Below are positions 22,780-36,852 of a stretch of DNA of 64,000 nt, in pieces. The first letter of the stretch is position 1. Every line of letters starts with the position of its first letter. The stretch is from positions 8,491,665 to 8,555,664 of the forward strand of contig JACDOX010000016.1 in NCBI GenBank assembly GCA_014549065.1, read 5' to 3'. The notes beneath the pieces were generated by a model that saw only the letters and a list, made by a program, of their open reading frames with translations, had not been told where the DNA came from and searched no databases. This DNA is from Cardinalis cardinalis (lineage: Eukaryota; Chordata; Aves; Passeriformes; Cardinalidae). Position numbers and translations under genes: made by a program.

Positions 22780-25700
22780 CAGAGCGTTCAGTCCCGTGTG
22801 CCTCCAGCACAGAGCGCATTAACGCTCACAATCGATACAAACAGGCAGATGCACTTAAGAGGCTTTCAGCAGCCCTGCTGCAGAGGCTCCTCTGTGAGTT
22901 CACCTCCACAGGGTGAAGGACGGCTGAACACATCCCCAGGGGGAGTGTGAAGGGCTGCATCTACCTGCACACACACAAAGCTGTCTCTGTTTAACTGGTG
23001 GTGTCTCTAGAGAGGCCAAGGGAACCCAAGACTCCCCTCTGTGCTGGGCTGTCCATGTGGCAACAGGCTCCTGCTGGTGCTACAACTGATGGTTGCCCCA
23101 GGCCTTGGGAGAATACTTTAAGTATCTCCCAGGATGTAAGCCACGACCCAAGCAGGACACATGTAGTTCTGGCTCTTTTAATTTCCTTGTACAACAGAGC
23201 TNCACTGACAGGTTTGCACAGACAGCCAAGAGCTGCCCACGCTATGTTCCTGATGAGCNGTTGTGGGTCTCAGCTGCATGAGCCCCAGAGCAGCATAACA
23301 CTTCTGAGGAAGGCATTTCCTACAGGACCTTTCCTTTTGCAGGCCAGAACAATGGGGGGTACCTAGAAGCCCCAAACCACTTTTACCCTAACAAGGACCT
23401 TGGCAAAGCCCATGTAAATCCTACTTTGTTCTCCTGCCTTCATCTGATTCAGGACTGAAATGATGAGAGAAGACAGCTGAGTGGCTAACAAGAAATTAAA
23501 GGGTGCATTACAGCATTTTGTAAGAGAAAACATTTTCAAGAGGGGTGCTGGCTTTGGTTTGAAGCAACAGGATAGTAGCACATGTGGGGGTCATGCTGCC
23601 ACAGGGAATCCATCAGGCCACCAGCTGGAAAAGCTGCAAGTTCAACCACAGAACTCGCCCAGAGTTCACTCTGGGCTGCACATGAATATNGACCATCAAA
23701 CACCATGCTGTCCACCACCACAGCCTGAGGATGGACACAGCTCTTTGAACCTCCACGAACATGACCATGGCCTCACCTGGATGATGCTGGAGGAACACCA
23801 TCAGGATACCAGCCATCTGCTTAAGCAAATGGAATTAAAGTAGCTCAATAAGCAAATTGTCCTGCCAGGGAAGGCCACTCCTCCAGGAGGAGGACACCAA
23901 GAAGCACGTGCCCAGGAGCCCTGAGCCCCTGGGGTGTGATTGCCATGTCCCTGGTGCTGTGCAAGGAGGAGAAGGACATTAATTTGCTCTCTCAAGTGAC
24001 ATTGTGACTGGTCACCTTGAAGTCAAACTTTTGTTCCCTGTTGTTTCCTTTGGCAGAAAAGCCACTAGATGTCAATGTTTTACAGAAAATTGTCTTTGAA
24101 CGGACTAAAATGTGAATCACAAGCACAAAAAGGGTCCAACTGCACAGGGAAAGAAAACCTGGAGAATCACCATTCCTCTTCCTATTTAGAGCATCCACAC
24201 TCATGAATAATTAAGTAAGTAGAAAGTACAATAAACGTGCAAAGCCAAATAAAACCAATGAGCCCAGAACAGAATCAGTGGCTGGAAACAAAAGCACTCA
24301 ACACTTGGAGCTGGGACAGCACAATCAGCACCAANCCCATCCTCATGCTCACCTGGGGTGGTGCTGCTGCCACCCCCTGCTCAGAGGGATTTGGACACAG
24401 ATTCACACAGGCAAAGGGAGCAAAAGTCCCCACCACAACCCCAAGGAAGGTCCTTTTCCACAGAAGTGCCACTCAATGATTTCACTGAGAGAGATGGAGG
24501 TAAAAGGGAGCAAGAATAAAGCTCACTTTCATTAACGAGTGGCAGCTGCTAACCCCACACTGTCCCCTGCAGAGATGGGGAGAGTTTTGCTCTTATCTCA
24601 GCAGGTCTCTGGTAGCACTGGAGAACCCAACCTGGCAAAGAGGAAGNGCTTTCCATGAGCACCACCTCAACCAGCTGCTCCAATGAGCAGGAGTGTCCCT
24701 GATTATGCTTGTGCCTCAGGCTCCTTTGATGCAGCAGCAACACAGCCTTGTCAGGATCCCCAGCACAGGGAAATGGAGCATCTCTGGGACAAACCTAAGC
24801 CCCTTTTTTACCTTCTGCCAGGACTCCTGAGCCTTGGATCTAGTTTACTGGGACACTACACTAAAATAATGACCCAACCATACAGCACTAATTTCTACAT
24901 TAACTACAGCAATTAACACATAGCAACAAACCTCTGATGACAGTGGGAACAAAAGCAAAGCCCTGCTTGCCCCAGAGCCCCTTGTAGGAGCTGGCCCATA
25001 AGCAGCTCAGCTCAGGGGAGCAGGGTGCAGGCACAGGGGTGCTACCAGCTGGAGGAGAAGGCCAAGCAGACTGTGTGCTCTAAGGTCATCACAGAAATCG
25101 ATGGGGAGTTAATGCAAGAAGGGAAACAAATCCTGAGCCAAGATCGATGCAGTGAGCGTTTTATTACAGCCCAGACTCTTCAGCCACTCTCCCTTTGTGC
25201 TCCTTGGTCACAGGCGGTGACAATGTGTTGTAAAAACAAAGGAATGAATAAAAACTCAGGNTGGGGGAAGAGGCTGTGCTGTAACAGAGCACTGTCAGCC
25301 TGGGCTGCCTCACCTGGGCAGGTACCTCATCTGTGCCTGCCAAGGAAATGCTGCAGTTGAGGCACAGTAGGGGGGATGAGGCTGAGCAAAGGTGCTCACT
25401 GGACTCTGCAGCGAGCATGGAGCTGTCTGGGCCTCCCCAGCAGCGTGAGCTCAGGATGCCAGGCAGGGACACTCACAGGATGGCCCAGGCAAGGCCCATG
25501 TCCTCCCTGGCCTAAGCACAGCTCGCTGAAACAGGCTCACAGCTGTTACTTATTCCACCTTGCTACTTCCCAGATGAATCCTGCTTTCAAAAAATGAGAA
25601 GANGTCTTAGAGAGAGATGCTTTGTCAGTTGCTGGGCCAATCTCAGCAATTTTATGCATTTCTCTCCTGCCTATTAAAATGTTACCAAAAGAGGCACTGC

Positions 25701-27953
25701 CCCTTTTGGGAACATCAGCTTTTGCCCCAAGCCTCTCCTCTGAGTTAGGAATCATGGCAGCTCCAGGAAAGCAGCTGTGCTGCTCTCTGTTCATCTGAAC
25801 TGAGCTTCAGAAAGTCACAAAAGCTTTAATGCATTCTCAACTCAGAGCTGTGCCAGAGATGAATTCGGCCATCAGCACTTTGAGCATCATTCTGCTGCAA
25901 CTGAGGAAGACTTAAAGCATTGCAATTATTTTTAGCTCTGTAGGTAACAGCTTGTTCTTTCTGCTGCCTTACCAAGGGGGTGCTGAGCTCCTGCCTGCTC
26001 CTTGAAGCGTGTGCTTCAGAGCCCAAAACAACACGTGTGCAGGTAGAGATCCAACTACTGTGAATCATCTCTCCAGCTCAGAGCTGCACTCACCAGAAAC
26101 TTGGCTTTTCTGATGAACCTGGGAGGCCATGAAGCAGAGAAGGGGAGTTCGAGGGCAACTCACAAAGTAGGTTGATCTGGAGGCANCAGGAATGTGGGAT
26201 GATGTGGCAGTGACTTGCTTTTGGTCTCACCCTGAGCACTGCTATTCCTTGAGGAACATNGGGACTGAACAGTCCCACTATGTTGAGTTTGCTCCTCATG
26301 CTGCACCTGTTTGCTTTAAAGGATAATCCTGTGGTCACACAGTCCATTCCTGCCAGCCCTTTCCCCACTTCTGCACAGGGGCAAAATCAGATTCCCTTTT
26401 TTGCAACCTAATCCATTTTTTTAAGAATACTTGCATCAAACTTCAAATTGCAAAATAAAAAAAAAAAAATTGAAGTTCAAGTAAGGAACTGTGAAACCCC
26501 AAGGGATGACAACACTGAGTAAAGCCAGAGACTTTAGAGTCTGGAGGAGCTGCCAGGGAAGGGATATGCAGGTACTCACACCACAGTGCTCAGGAGGTTC
26601 ATTGTGTGCAGAACTAAAGAGGTGAGGGGGGGGACTCTAATCATGCATCAAAATGGGTCAGAATCTCCCAAAGTCAGAGCACAACTCATCCCAACCCCAC
26701 TGCCCCAGTGTTTACTGCCTGTTGAGGTCGAGGGAGGCTGGAGGTCAGATGCTGGCAGCTGCCATGGCTTCAGCCTGGAAACCTGAGCCTGGCTTGATGG
26801 AGCTATGAGGTAAGGACTGGAGAGGGGAGCTGAAAGCTGAACATCCACTCACCATTACATCCATTAGTGGATTAGTGAGGGACTGAGTGACCTTTTCCCA
26901 TTTCTGCTGAGAAACGAGGCTGCAGCAAGAACTTTGCAGGTTACTGAGGGTAAGAAACCTACAGCCTTTGCACAGGGAGCACTGCAGCCCAAGAAACATC
27001 CCCATCTCCCCCACAGGCTGTTCCCAGGGGCAAACTAACACAGGAAAACACAGCTTCAGCACAGGGCTGAGGCAGCAGAGCTATGATTTCCAAGGAAAGT
27101 ACTGGGGCAGTCCCATTCACCATGCAAAAGTAAAGCCATGCTTTAAGCTGGCTCAAACACACGCACATTTGTATCTAGGTCAAGCTCAGCCAGATGGCAA
27201 GCCTGGCTAGGACGTTTGGAGTCACAGACAGGGCTTGTGCAGGGAATGGGAGGCAATTTTATACAAGTGTCTCATCTCTTTGAGTGGAGATGGGGGAGGC
27301 AAGGAAATTTGTTAAGTTTCCANATCTGTGTGGGTTTTTTTCCCTAGTTCATGGACTTTGTGGTACATTAACATGCTAGTGTGATTCCAAGTTCTGCTCC
27401 AGGTGGAGGTGGATATTTTGAAAGAAAAGCTCACTCTGAAGGTGCAGGGGCAAAGGGATAGACCAGATTTGTGCCACATCCGGCAGAAATGCAAATAAAA
27501 CAAACTAAAACCCNGCAGCAGAGATTCTGCATATGATGCAAAGGATTAAGGATGGAGCTACAGAAAAAAGAAAAATAATCATAGGGTTGGCACTTCAGCA
27601 CCAGAAACAATGCACAATCACCAGAGCCAGCAAGCAGCACAAGGACATCCATGTCCTCCCCCCCTCCACACAAACCGCTCATGCTGCTGAATAAAAATCT
27701 AGAAAGCTTGCTCATAAAAGAGTAGCCANATACTCATTCTTTTAAAAGCTGAGCAATTGGGGTTTTTGTGAGATGGCAACTTGTCTCAGCTCATCTGACC
27801 ACAGGAAGATGCTCCTACACTGTGGCCTCGTGCACAGATCTCAGATCCCATCTCCTCCTCCACTNCTCCCAGCAGCTGTGGGGAAACTGTGAAACTGTGT
27901 CACAGGCAGTGTCCTGCACTTCTCCCTCATCCCACACCACTTGGAAAACGTCN

Positions 27954-27991
27954 CTGCTCAGGATTATTTGATCCTGCTCAGGATTATTTGA
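27954..27991. repeat. 20-bp tandem duplication
   Basis: CTGCTCAGGATTATTTGATC is followed immediately by a second copy that diverges only at its end (TTTGACAG). The first copy starts beside an N at 27953. This looks like a recent replication-slippage duplication inside non-coding sequence. Confidence 0.85.
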
Positions 27992-30900
27992 CAGCAAAGT
28001 CACAGACAATNACGGAAGGTCAGGAACGCGAATGGTGCGAGTCTCACATTCCTTGCTGTGCTCTGAGGAACCCTCCCCGTGGGCTCCAAAGCTGCTGATG
28101 GATTTTAATCTCTGGCAGAGGGTCTCCAGCCCATCAATCATGACCACCACATCTCTCTGAGAAGTCAAACTTAATTACGCCATGCCGGGTGCCGAGCGCT
28201 TCGCTCCCAGAAGTTGAGGTTAATTCCCATCAAGAGTGGCCCACTGAGAATTTGATTTGCTAATACCACAAATTGTTCCTCCAAGAGAAATACCGCTGCT
28301 GCCTAATTTGTTGGAGTCAGGCATCTGTTTGGAGATCACTCAGAGAGAGGCAAAGTGTCCATTTAATACTGTGACTCATCCTGATTCTTAACAAACTCTG
28401 TCACCCAGAGACACAATCAGAAGGACAAGGGTGAGCATCCTGTGAGAGCCTCTCCTGCCTCAACCATCCTTGCTGGGAACCTCCCCTCAAAATGAGAACA
28501 CCTCTTCCCTGCCAAGAGCTCCTCCTCCTGCAGCACAACTCACAGAGATGAGGCCAAAATATTTGGCAAGTTTACTGAGGCAGCGCTGGAATCAAATGTT
28601 TGCATCCACTCAGACTNCCCCCAGACGCTTCCCAGCAGTGATGTGGATGGCAATGGCAGCAGTGGAGATGCATTTGTGGCCCATGGGCTTCCCACAGTGC
28701 TGCTCTGCTCCAAGGCATCCCAGCCCCACAGATTGCAGCAACAAACTCCATCTGGGAGTGGGAGAGGAGCAGTGGGGGCTGTTGAGTTCCCCTGAGCTGC
28801 AGGGAGANGATCTCATGCCCGCTATTCCATGGCTGTCTCCATGCCCTGGATCTGGATCTGCAGCCTGGCTGCCCATGCCAGGGCCCCCCTGGCACTGTCA
28901 CAGCTNGTGCAAGGAGGTGACCATGGAGCAGAGGTATTGGAACAGGACTGCTCCCCTTCTCTCCTCTCCCCAAAGACCTCAATGCAGATCAGGCCCAGCT
29001 GGACCCTGGGCTGCCTACTGCTTGTTCCTACGAGACCTCTCTATATTCAGGCATTTAAACGAAACCAAACTTCCAGGTCCACCTCATCCAAAATTCAAAG
29101 TACAGTAAAATCTAGATGAACAAATCCCTTCTTCATTAAAGAAGTGATGGATAAAGATTATGGGGAGGGAGAGAAGGAGGAACAAACACCCCTTTCCTCT
29201 GCAGCAGCCTGCAAGACTACCCAGACTATATTCCTTTACTCTGGGTCTCAGGGTGGCAGAAGCAAATAATGCATTAGCTCTGAAAAAGGGCCTGGAAGGA
29301 AAGGAGATAAGTATTTCAGGACTGTGAATTAAAGCTGTTAGCAAATGCAAATTTACATTTCCTCTAAGTAATCATTATGTTTTCACTTCTATCAGCACCC
29401 AATGAATCACAGAGATGTTTTGTCTAGAAACACTAATGGTGGGGGTAGGAAGCCAGCAGCCTACCCACAGCAACGGCAGCAGGAGGGAAGTGCCAGAGAA
29501 AGCCATAAAAAGGAGCTGGATTTTTCAAGAACAGCAATTACATCAGCCCATCAATGCCCGTGAAATTACCAAAAATGAAAGATCTGNGGAAAAAAAGCAT
29601 TTCAGGCACAGAGGAAGGCAGCGATTTAGCAGGTCAAGGTACACATTCATATATGTGCAGGCATGGCATATGCAAACAAAGATAATGAAAATAAGGCCTT
29701 AAATAAGTAAAAAATATGCAGCCTCACACACGCACATGCTCCCAGCTACCCTCACGCACNAAATAATTGTCCACAGTGTTGCCTNCAGAGGGGAGAGCAG
29801 CCCTGCAGATCTGCCAGAGTGGTATTAATTTCATAATTGNCTGTATTATTAAGATCTCTGCAGGACACCCCTGCTCACAACCAATTCAGCAACAACAGTN
29901 ACCTTTTAAATTACTTTTTTTTCCAGTAGTGCATAAAAAGAGAAGCAAGTTTCTGTTTTTAGACTCAGCAAACAGAAGAGTGACTCAGCTGCTGGTGCCA
30001 TCCCCACTCCTCTGCCTCCGCCCTGGAGTCTGGCATGGGAAAGGGTGGCAATGCTGGGCAGAGGGGCCCAGACCCATCTCAGCCACCTGACCTGCTGGAT
30101 AAAGGACTGAACTGCCCTTTGGAAACACCCAGCTTCCATCACAGCCTATCTAGAGCAGTAAAGCTTCCCACCTCATGAGCTTGTTTGTATGACAGAGGCA
30201 TCAGGATGGAGGCAGCAGCGGTGCAGAGGTAAAACATGGGAGGTAAAACACAAGGAAAGGAGAGAGAAGGTGACAGGAGGATCAGCNTGTGCCATGCCTC
30301 CATCGTGAGGGATGACAACCTGAGCACAGGTGACGCTGGATTTGTGAGGTCTCAGCAGCATGCAGGGGCTTGGCTTTGGAAAGTGCCCTTCTTGCCGAGG
30401 GCGNTTATCCCTTAATAAACAGGAGGCAGAGCTGAATTTTGTCCTTAATGCACGCTAAGAAAACTCAAGGTGTGAGCGATGTCTTTTGAAACACTGAGCT
30501 CTGGCACCCACAGAGTGCCAGGAGCACCTTCCTATTCCTGGTGTGAGGAGCTGTCCCTGTCCCCTGGAGCTCCTGGAGCCACATCACAGANATCTCCCAG
30601 GAGTGGTACAGCATGGCCCCGATCACAGAGCTGTTACGGATTCATTAAAAAGCATGGCAGATATCCCAAAGCAAAAAGGAGGCCACTGCAACAGAGCTGG
30701 TGAATAACCACAGGATGCTGCTATAAATCAGATCTTTACAACAGTATTTACCCCATCTAAATGCTGCTGCAGGAATTAGTTTCAACGTGTAACTGATATT
30801 TCTGCGGTGGCAAAGATCGAGGTTTGCAAAGCCTGCACTCCATAAGCAGTGGTTTACAGAGATGGAATAGTGGCAGTTTTTCATTTTCCAGAGTCCACTC

Positions 30901-33900
30901 ACCCTTCCAAGAATCTTAATGCCTCATTGATTCATAATACAGTACATAAAGATTTCATTTTTTCTTGCACACAGTGATATATTATGGAGGCAATCTATTT
31001 TGCCACTGAAAAGTTTGCTTAGTAGAGAAATTTGGAGTTTTGACATTCAGGAAATTACAGTCATCTGTAAAGTGCGATTGATATGCCAAGGCTAACATTT
31101 TCATTGCACTTATGGAGCCAGAATAACTATGCTAAAATATTTATTATATTCTAAAAAAAAAATCCAACTTCTTGTTTATAAAAAGCATATATTTAGCAAT
31201 AAAAAAGCTTTATCCTTATATCCATATATATTTTAGCTATGCCTTANATGTGCAAAGCCACATTCTCTCTGACCAGATTAAAATACTTATAATAATCNAA
31301 TAAAACCAGTATTTTAGACAGGCTCTGTGTGTGCAAGCAGAGGNCATGAGCTGACACGTGGCTGCATGGAGCTGCACAACAGCAGAGAAATGAGATAGGG
31401 GCTGTCACAGTGAACGTGCCCGAGGTCCCTAAGGGGCTGTGGACACTTGTCCTGCCAGCCACCAGCCACCCACAGGAAGCAGGAGATCACTGAACCCTGT
31501 GTGCTTCATGTGCCAGTTCTGTGGCTGACGTGATCCAGGAGGAAGTGGGTGTGGAGAGCTCCAGTCTCAGCTTGGCACGCACACTTGTCTTCTTTATGAA
31601 CAACACCAATGTGTATTTAGAAGTTGTGATTTATCCTATATCCTGAGCACTCACTAAAAATTCATAATTGCTGCCTGAACACCCCTCCCAGCTCCTCTGC
31701 ACACGAGAGTAGCTGCTANTGAACATCCCTGCCTGGGCTCTGGAGAAACCTTGGAGCTCTCAAGGAAAAGATCACATGATCAGCCCCAAGAGCTCTGCAT
31801 CTCCCACAATGGGAAATTAACTCCAGAGAGGTATTTATAAAATCATTTGTTACTATATCAGAGCTCAATCAATTCTCTTCAATAATATATAAAAGGAGGA
31901 GGTTTGGCTCACACGAAAGAACGTAATTCCTTCACAAGCCATTTGCAGATAATCTTCCGTACGCCAGCTAATACATCCCACCATAGGTTATACAAAAGTG
32001 CTTTTAAAAACGAAACTGAGGATATGTAGCACATGAAAAAAGCACATTAGTGCAACTTACATTTTGCTTATCATGACAATTGTGCATACAGAAATCCAGG
32101 GAAAATCCTTCCCAGTCTTTCTAAAATTTTGTCAAAAGCAAGCATCTATTGAAAACATCTTTGCAATGTAATTAATGAACTGATACTAATGAAATTCTCA
32201 GCCTGCTGCCAAAAGAGNGATAGAGGAACGGACAGTGTATTTACAGCTGCAACTTCTACAGTTTTAATTTCAGCTCTCATTGATTCCATTGAGCACCATG
32301 AGACTGCATAATGAAGAAATCTGTATCAATTGAAAATACCAAGTGTGCTTCTGCCCCACTAGGGCACTACTGTAATATCATGTAATGGAAGGGGATTCTC
32401 ATTTAATTGAATTGGAAATGAAACACATATTAGCTAAGAAAACTTAATCAGTGCAATAATATTAAAATGGGCCACTCAGACAAACTATACTGATTAAGTC
32501 ACTTGCAAACATTTCCGTAATCATCAATGAGACTTGTGGCATTAATGATTTAAACTCACTTTTCTACTCCAGGGAACAAAACTGCAATTTCATAGCAGAC
32601 AATTAGAATATTTTAAGCCCTGCCTCACACACTACAATACAGTCTCCTGGCAGAAGCACAGGATCTCATGCTGCAAGGATACATCTTGAGCTGTGACGTA
32701 CAAGGTCTGCACGGATGCTGGGATGTTTGATTTAAGATGGGAAACAGCCCTGAAAGCACCTGGCTGGCAGGGAAATGTTTCTGAGGTACTGGCTGTGGTT
32801 TCTTTGCAGACTTCATCTTTAATCCTGACTTGTTACTGATGGCACACTCTGATGCACTGTAACACTCTGAGCTCCAAATGGCTCCCAGCAGACCAGGATT
32901 TTAAAACTTGTGTTCACACACAGTTGACATAACTGGATTTAAAATTTTCATGGAACAGCAGAGTGCATTTCTAGTAAAACTCCATGGATGCATTTGTTGT
33001 GTCAAAGCTCAGCTGGGAGGGGTTTTACATCAGCTAAGCAAGCAAGACTAANTAAACATTACAAGATGTGCAGAACATCTTGTCTCCCTCTGCTAGTTCC
33101 ACCCCAAACATTTAGTAAAAGTGTATCTTAGTCTGAATCAATCAAGGGACAATGCCTTAGAAAGTCATGTAAAACGAAAATGAGACTTTAGCCTCTCATA
33201 CAGCAACCCTGAACAAACCCAGGGATGTGTGCATTGTGTTGTGCTCAGAAGGACTATCCACACAGTCCAAGCTCGCGGTGTGCCTGNAAACTGGAGACTG
33301 AGCTGGCAAAACCTCATCAGACGCTTTCCTGGCAGTCAGTGACAGCACATTCAGCACTGACATCAGCTCGGACACATTGCATTTTTCTGGATTTCAGATG
33401 CTCCCTATATTTTAAATTAATTTGTAGCATTAAGACATTAAAAATCCTACTTGCAGACAGTCAAAAGNAAATTCAATTCTTCTATCTTTTCAGTGCCATG
33501 AAGCAAACTCCAGCCAAAGTGGCAGCTGAACTGAGGCCACCATAGAGAAGCAACAACCTGGGCTGGGCAAGGAGAGCAGTCCAGCTCCCCTCTGTGCCAG
33601 CTGAAGGACTGGCACTGCTATGCAAAAGGCACCCAATTCCACTGCCCATGAACAGTGCTACTTGCTTCATTCTTTACTCCGGCTCTCTCACTGTGAGGNC
33701 ATCACAAGCTTGGGTCAAGATCTGACCTTTCTTTGAGCAACTTCTCACTGCAGTTCTTGAGCCCTGAGCTCCCAGCCCTCACCATCCACAGCCAAACAAG
33801 CAGGCAGCACACTGAACCCTCAGCTGGAGGGAAGTCTTAGGCTAGCTGAGAAGCCCTTAAAACCAAGCTGATTTCAGCTGAAGCCAAAGATAACCTACCC

Positions 33901-35178
33901 CTGCTAGAAGGGACATGATAAACCCAGTATGATAAACCTAAAGCAAAATAAACCACATGACATGTAGGGTTATTCACTAAGGTCANAGCTCCTTCCAAAA
34001 GAATCTGCCATTGCTCCTACTCCACCAACCTTGTCCTCAAAATACAAAAGAAAAAAAGGAAACAAACAAAAAAGACAAGAAGCAAAGGTCTTCTATGAGC
34101 AGGAAGAGATGGTTCAAAAGAGTTTAGTTCCTATCTGTATCTCTTGAAAGATTTTCAGAAGACACAGTTCTACTCTATGGATTATTCTGGCTAAAAATGT
34201 GTGTGACATTTTAATTATCAAGTACAAATGTTACTGCAAGTAAGCAATGAAACAGATGGTGTCCTGAATTTTACAGTACAGCCACATTTTCCAGCTCAAA
34301 TTTACAGTTCACCAATCAACAGCTTAAAGTTCTGTCTCTACTGCATCTCCCCATCCCATTTGAAACACCACAACCCTCCAATGCTGAGAGCACAGCTTTG
34401 GAAAAGTTGGGAAATTTTAGGAAATCCAACCTAAGCTGCCCCCCTCCAAGCAAATGNTTCCAATGAGAAAACAAAGTGGAGCACAGCTCTGTACATCAGA
34501 AAAGCATGGCAGGTAAGAAGGGGGAGAGCACTGAGGAACTGCCCTACTCAAGCAAGCAAAGAGGTGATCCTGATACCTCCATCTCTATGAAGGACCTGAT
34601 TCGTTTATCTCATCCTCTGCCTCAGTGAACTCCACTCATATCAGTTATCAGTCCTGAGATTTCCTTCTCTACCCTCTGGAGTACTCAGCAGCCCCCTCAG
34701 AGGGTGCCCCCAAGGNGAAGGGACAGGATGGAATGAGTGTCCCTTCAGGATCCACCAGTGCCAAGTCCCACGTCACCAGGGAACAACAAAATAGTAAAGC
34801 CAGAAGCTTTTCCATTAATTGGTCTACCATCCTTCCAAAAACCTCTCACTGCCTGAGATCAGAGTCGCCGTTTCACCAGTTTACTTCCCCCCTCTTACAA
34901 AACATGAAATAGAATTCAACATAGGAGCCACACATGTGGATGGGGACAAGGAGGACCTGGGAATACTCATCTCCTGGACTGACAGCACCATAGCAAATGT
35001 GGTCCTTGCTTGAGGAGCTTTATTATCCAGTTCAGACAGCACACTAGGAGAGAGTGAGTCTAGTGACTACTGGGGAACAGATGCAGCAACATCCCCAAAT
35101 TCAAGCAGCAAACACAGTGAGTTTTCAGCTGTCCCTCTTAGCTGTGTGTGGCCAGGCTGAGGAGCACATGATGCCCTC

Positions 35179-35240
35179 ACTGAACAGGCTCTTGATTTAA
35201 CAGGCTGAATTAACCAAACTGAACAGGCTCTTGATTTAAC
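35179..35240. repeat. Direct repeat of about 23 bp, offset 39 bp
   Basis: ACTGAACAGGCTCTTGATTT followed by AAC occurs at 35179-35201 and again at 35218-35240, with a further partial CAGGCTGAATTAACCAAACT between and after. This is a local imperfect tandem duplication with a period of 39 bp. Both copies are nearly identical, suggesting a recent origin. No coding role is supported. Confidence 0.85.
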
Positions 35241-36790
35241 CAAACTGAATCCTGGAAAGCTTTCCTGATACTGCACTCCATTCATCTCCACTAAAAGGGA
35301 GCTGCTGCCGGGGCTTATGGCATCAGTGCTGCAATTATGACAAGGAAACGTTTTCTGGGAAGGTGTCCCAGAAAGTAATACACTGAACACTTCCTCTCAC
35401 CACTCACAGNGCTGAGCAATAACTCCTCTCACTGTCAGCCTCAGCTTTGAGCCAGGTCTCCAAGGAAGGGCACCCCTCCTGTCATGCCCCTGTGCTGGCA
35501 CAGGGCTGGGACCACCAGCTCTGCTCTCACCATTCAGCTTCTGCAGACACCCCTGGGACATGGAAGTACTCCTGCAAGGACCAGACAAAGGGAGATGCTG
35601 CACAGGGCAAGGCATGTATCTTTTGCACCCCAGACTTTTCCCATTTTGTTTTGAAATGGACTGGAGCTTTGGAGGTGGAGAGGCCAAAGCCAGCTTTGCA
35701 GACAGGCAGTGATGCTCAGTCACAAAAGCATTTGCAGCATGGGCTCTGCCTCTTGTGNGCAGGTTTGCTCACTGTCACTTAATCCAGCACCACGGTGGCA
35801 CCCAGGGTGAAGGTGCAAGATCTGTGGTGTTCCTCTAAGCCCACCTGGGAACCTCCTCCTAAAGGGAACCAAACAGGGCACTCGTAGATCAGAAGGGATC
35901 CAAGGACTGAGCTTGTCTNGGAGCACAGCTGCTTTAACAAAACTTTCCAATGAACTTATGAACCCCCAGGGAAACACACCTGGGTATTCTGTCCCCAGGG
36001 AGAGAAGCCAAAGCAGTGCTCAGTGCTGGGGCATGTGGCCTGGCTGGCAGCAGATTGATGCTCCTGCATTTGAACTCAGCAAACAGGAGCTCCAGAGCAT
36101 GGTGTAGTGCATGGCAGCAGCTTAGGCTCTGCTCTCAGTCACACTGGCAGCTGGATTGCTGTGATAAATAAACCTGAAAATCGACTGTCTGAGCAGCAAC
36201 AGCTTCTTCCTATGTCTTCATCCCTGGAGGGGTTAATCTAGAATAATCTAATTTATTCCCAAATTGCAGGCAGCANTGTCTTTCCCCATTTAGCAGATTA
36301 AGAAACTGTGCTCTACAAAATTTATCTGAACAATTCNTTCCCACAAAATTACACTGGGTTTTGAACTGAGGTTAATATACTCCATTGTATCTGCAGGCTA
36401 AGCAATCCACTGAGGGGCCAGATTAAAGCACAGCTAAACACCACCTGAGTGGGCTTTTCTGGCAAAGCATCTGTGCAGGGATGGGACAAGAGCAGCAGGT
36501 GCAGAAGGGATCCCAGCAGTGACAATCTGGGCCAGGGCTCAGGCACNTCAGCAGCATCATCAGCTGCATCTCACCCATCTTGTCATTAAAATAGCAGCAC
36601 CCCCATAACTCATTTCAACATACTGCGACTAGGCTCCTCTTCACATTATTTTAAACAAAATGACACTTTCTCTAGACACTTAAATGCATCCTGGTCTCAT
36701 CACATCAACAAGGAAGCATATTTTTTCTGTTTATGTGAAAGGTGATATTGGATGCATCATACATTGAAATCGTTTGCTGGCTTCCTCTCT

Positions 36791-36852
36791 TGACGTAAGT
36801 AAGGGGAAAGAAAGTCAGAGAAGACAGATTTTAAAGATGTATGCATATGCAT
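36791..36852. promoter_or_regulatory. Candidate enhancer core: CRE-like site plus perfect MORE palindrome
   Basis: TGACGTAA at 36791-36798 is a CREB/ATF or C/EBP-type half site. At 36841-36852 lies ATGCATATGCAT, an exact 12-bp palindromic MORE sequence bound by dimers of POU-domain factors such as Oct1/Oct4. They sit in a low-complexity-free AT-rich stretch of the large HS6ST2 intron. Regulatory function and target are inference. Confidence 0.3.

Larger units (their letters stand above)
22780..36780 (-). other. HS6ST2: HS6ST2 intron, 3' part: no further exon seen
   Basis: I looked on the minus strand for an upstream exon with a phase-2 donor, and in particular for the peptide of the alternative exon known from mammalian HS6ST2 long isoforms, and found nothing. 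Open frames here are short, lack domains and often cross N positions. Composition is mixed to about 29000 and AT-rich around 30900-32600. A poly(A) run lies at about 26456-26469. No recognisable transposon is present, which is unusually clean for 14 kb but typical of bird introns. Confidence 0.6.
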
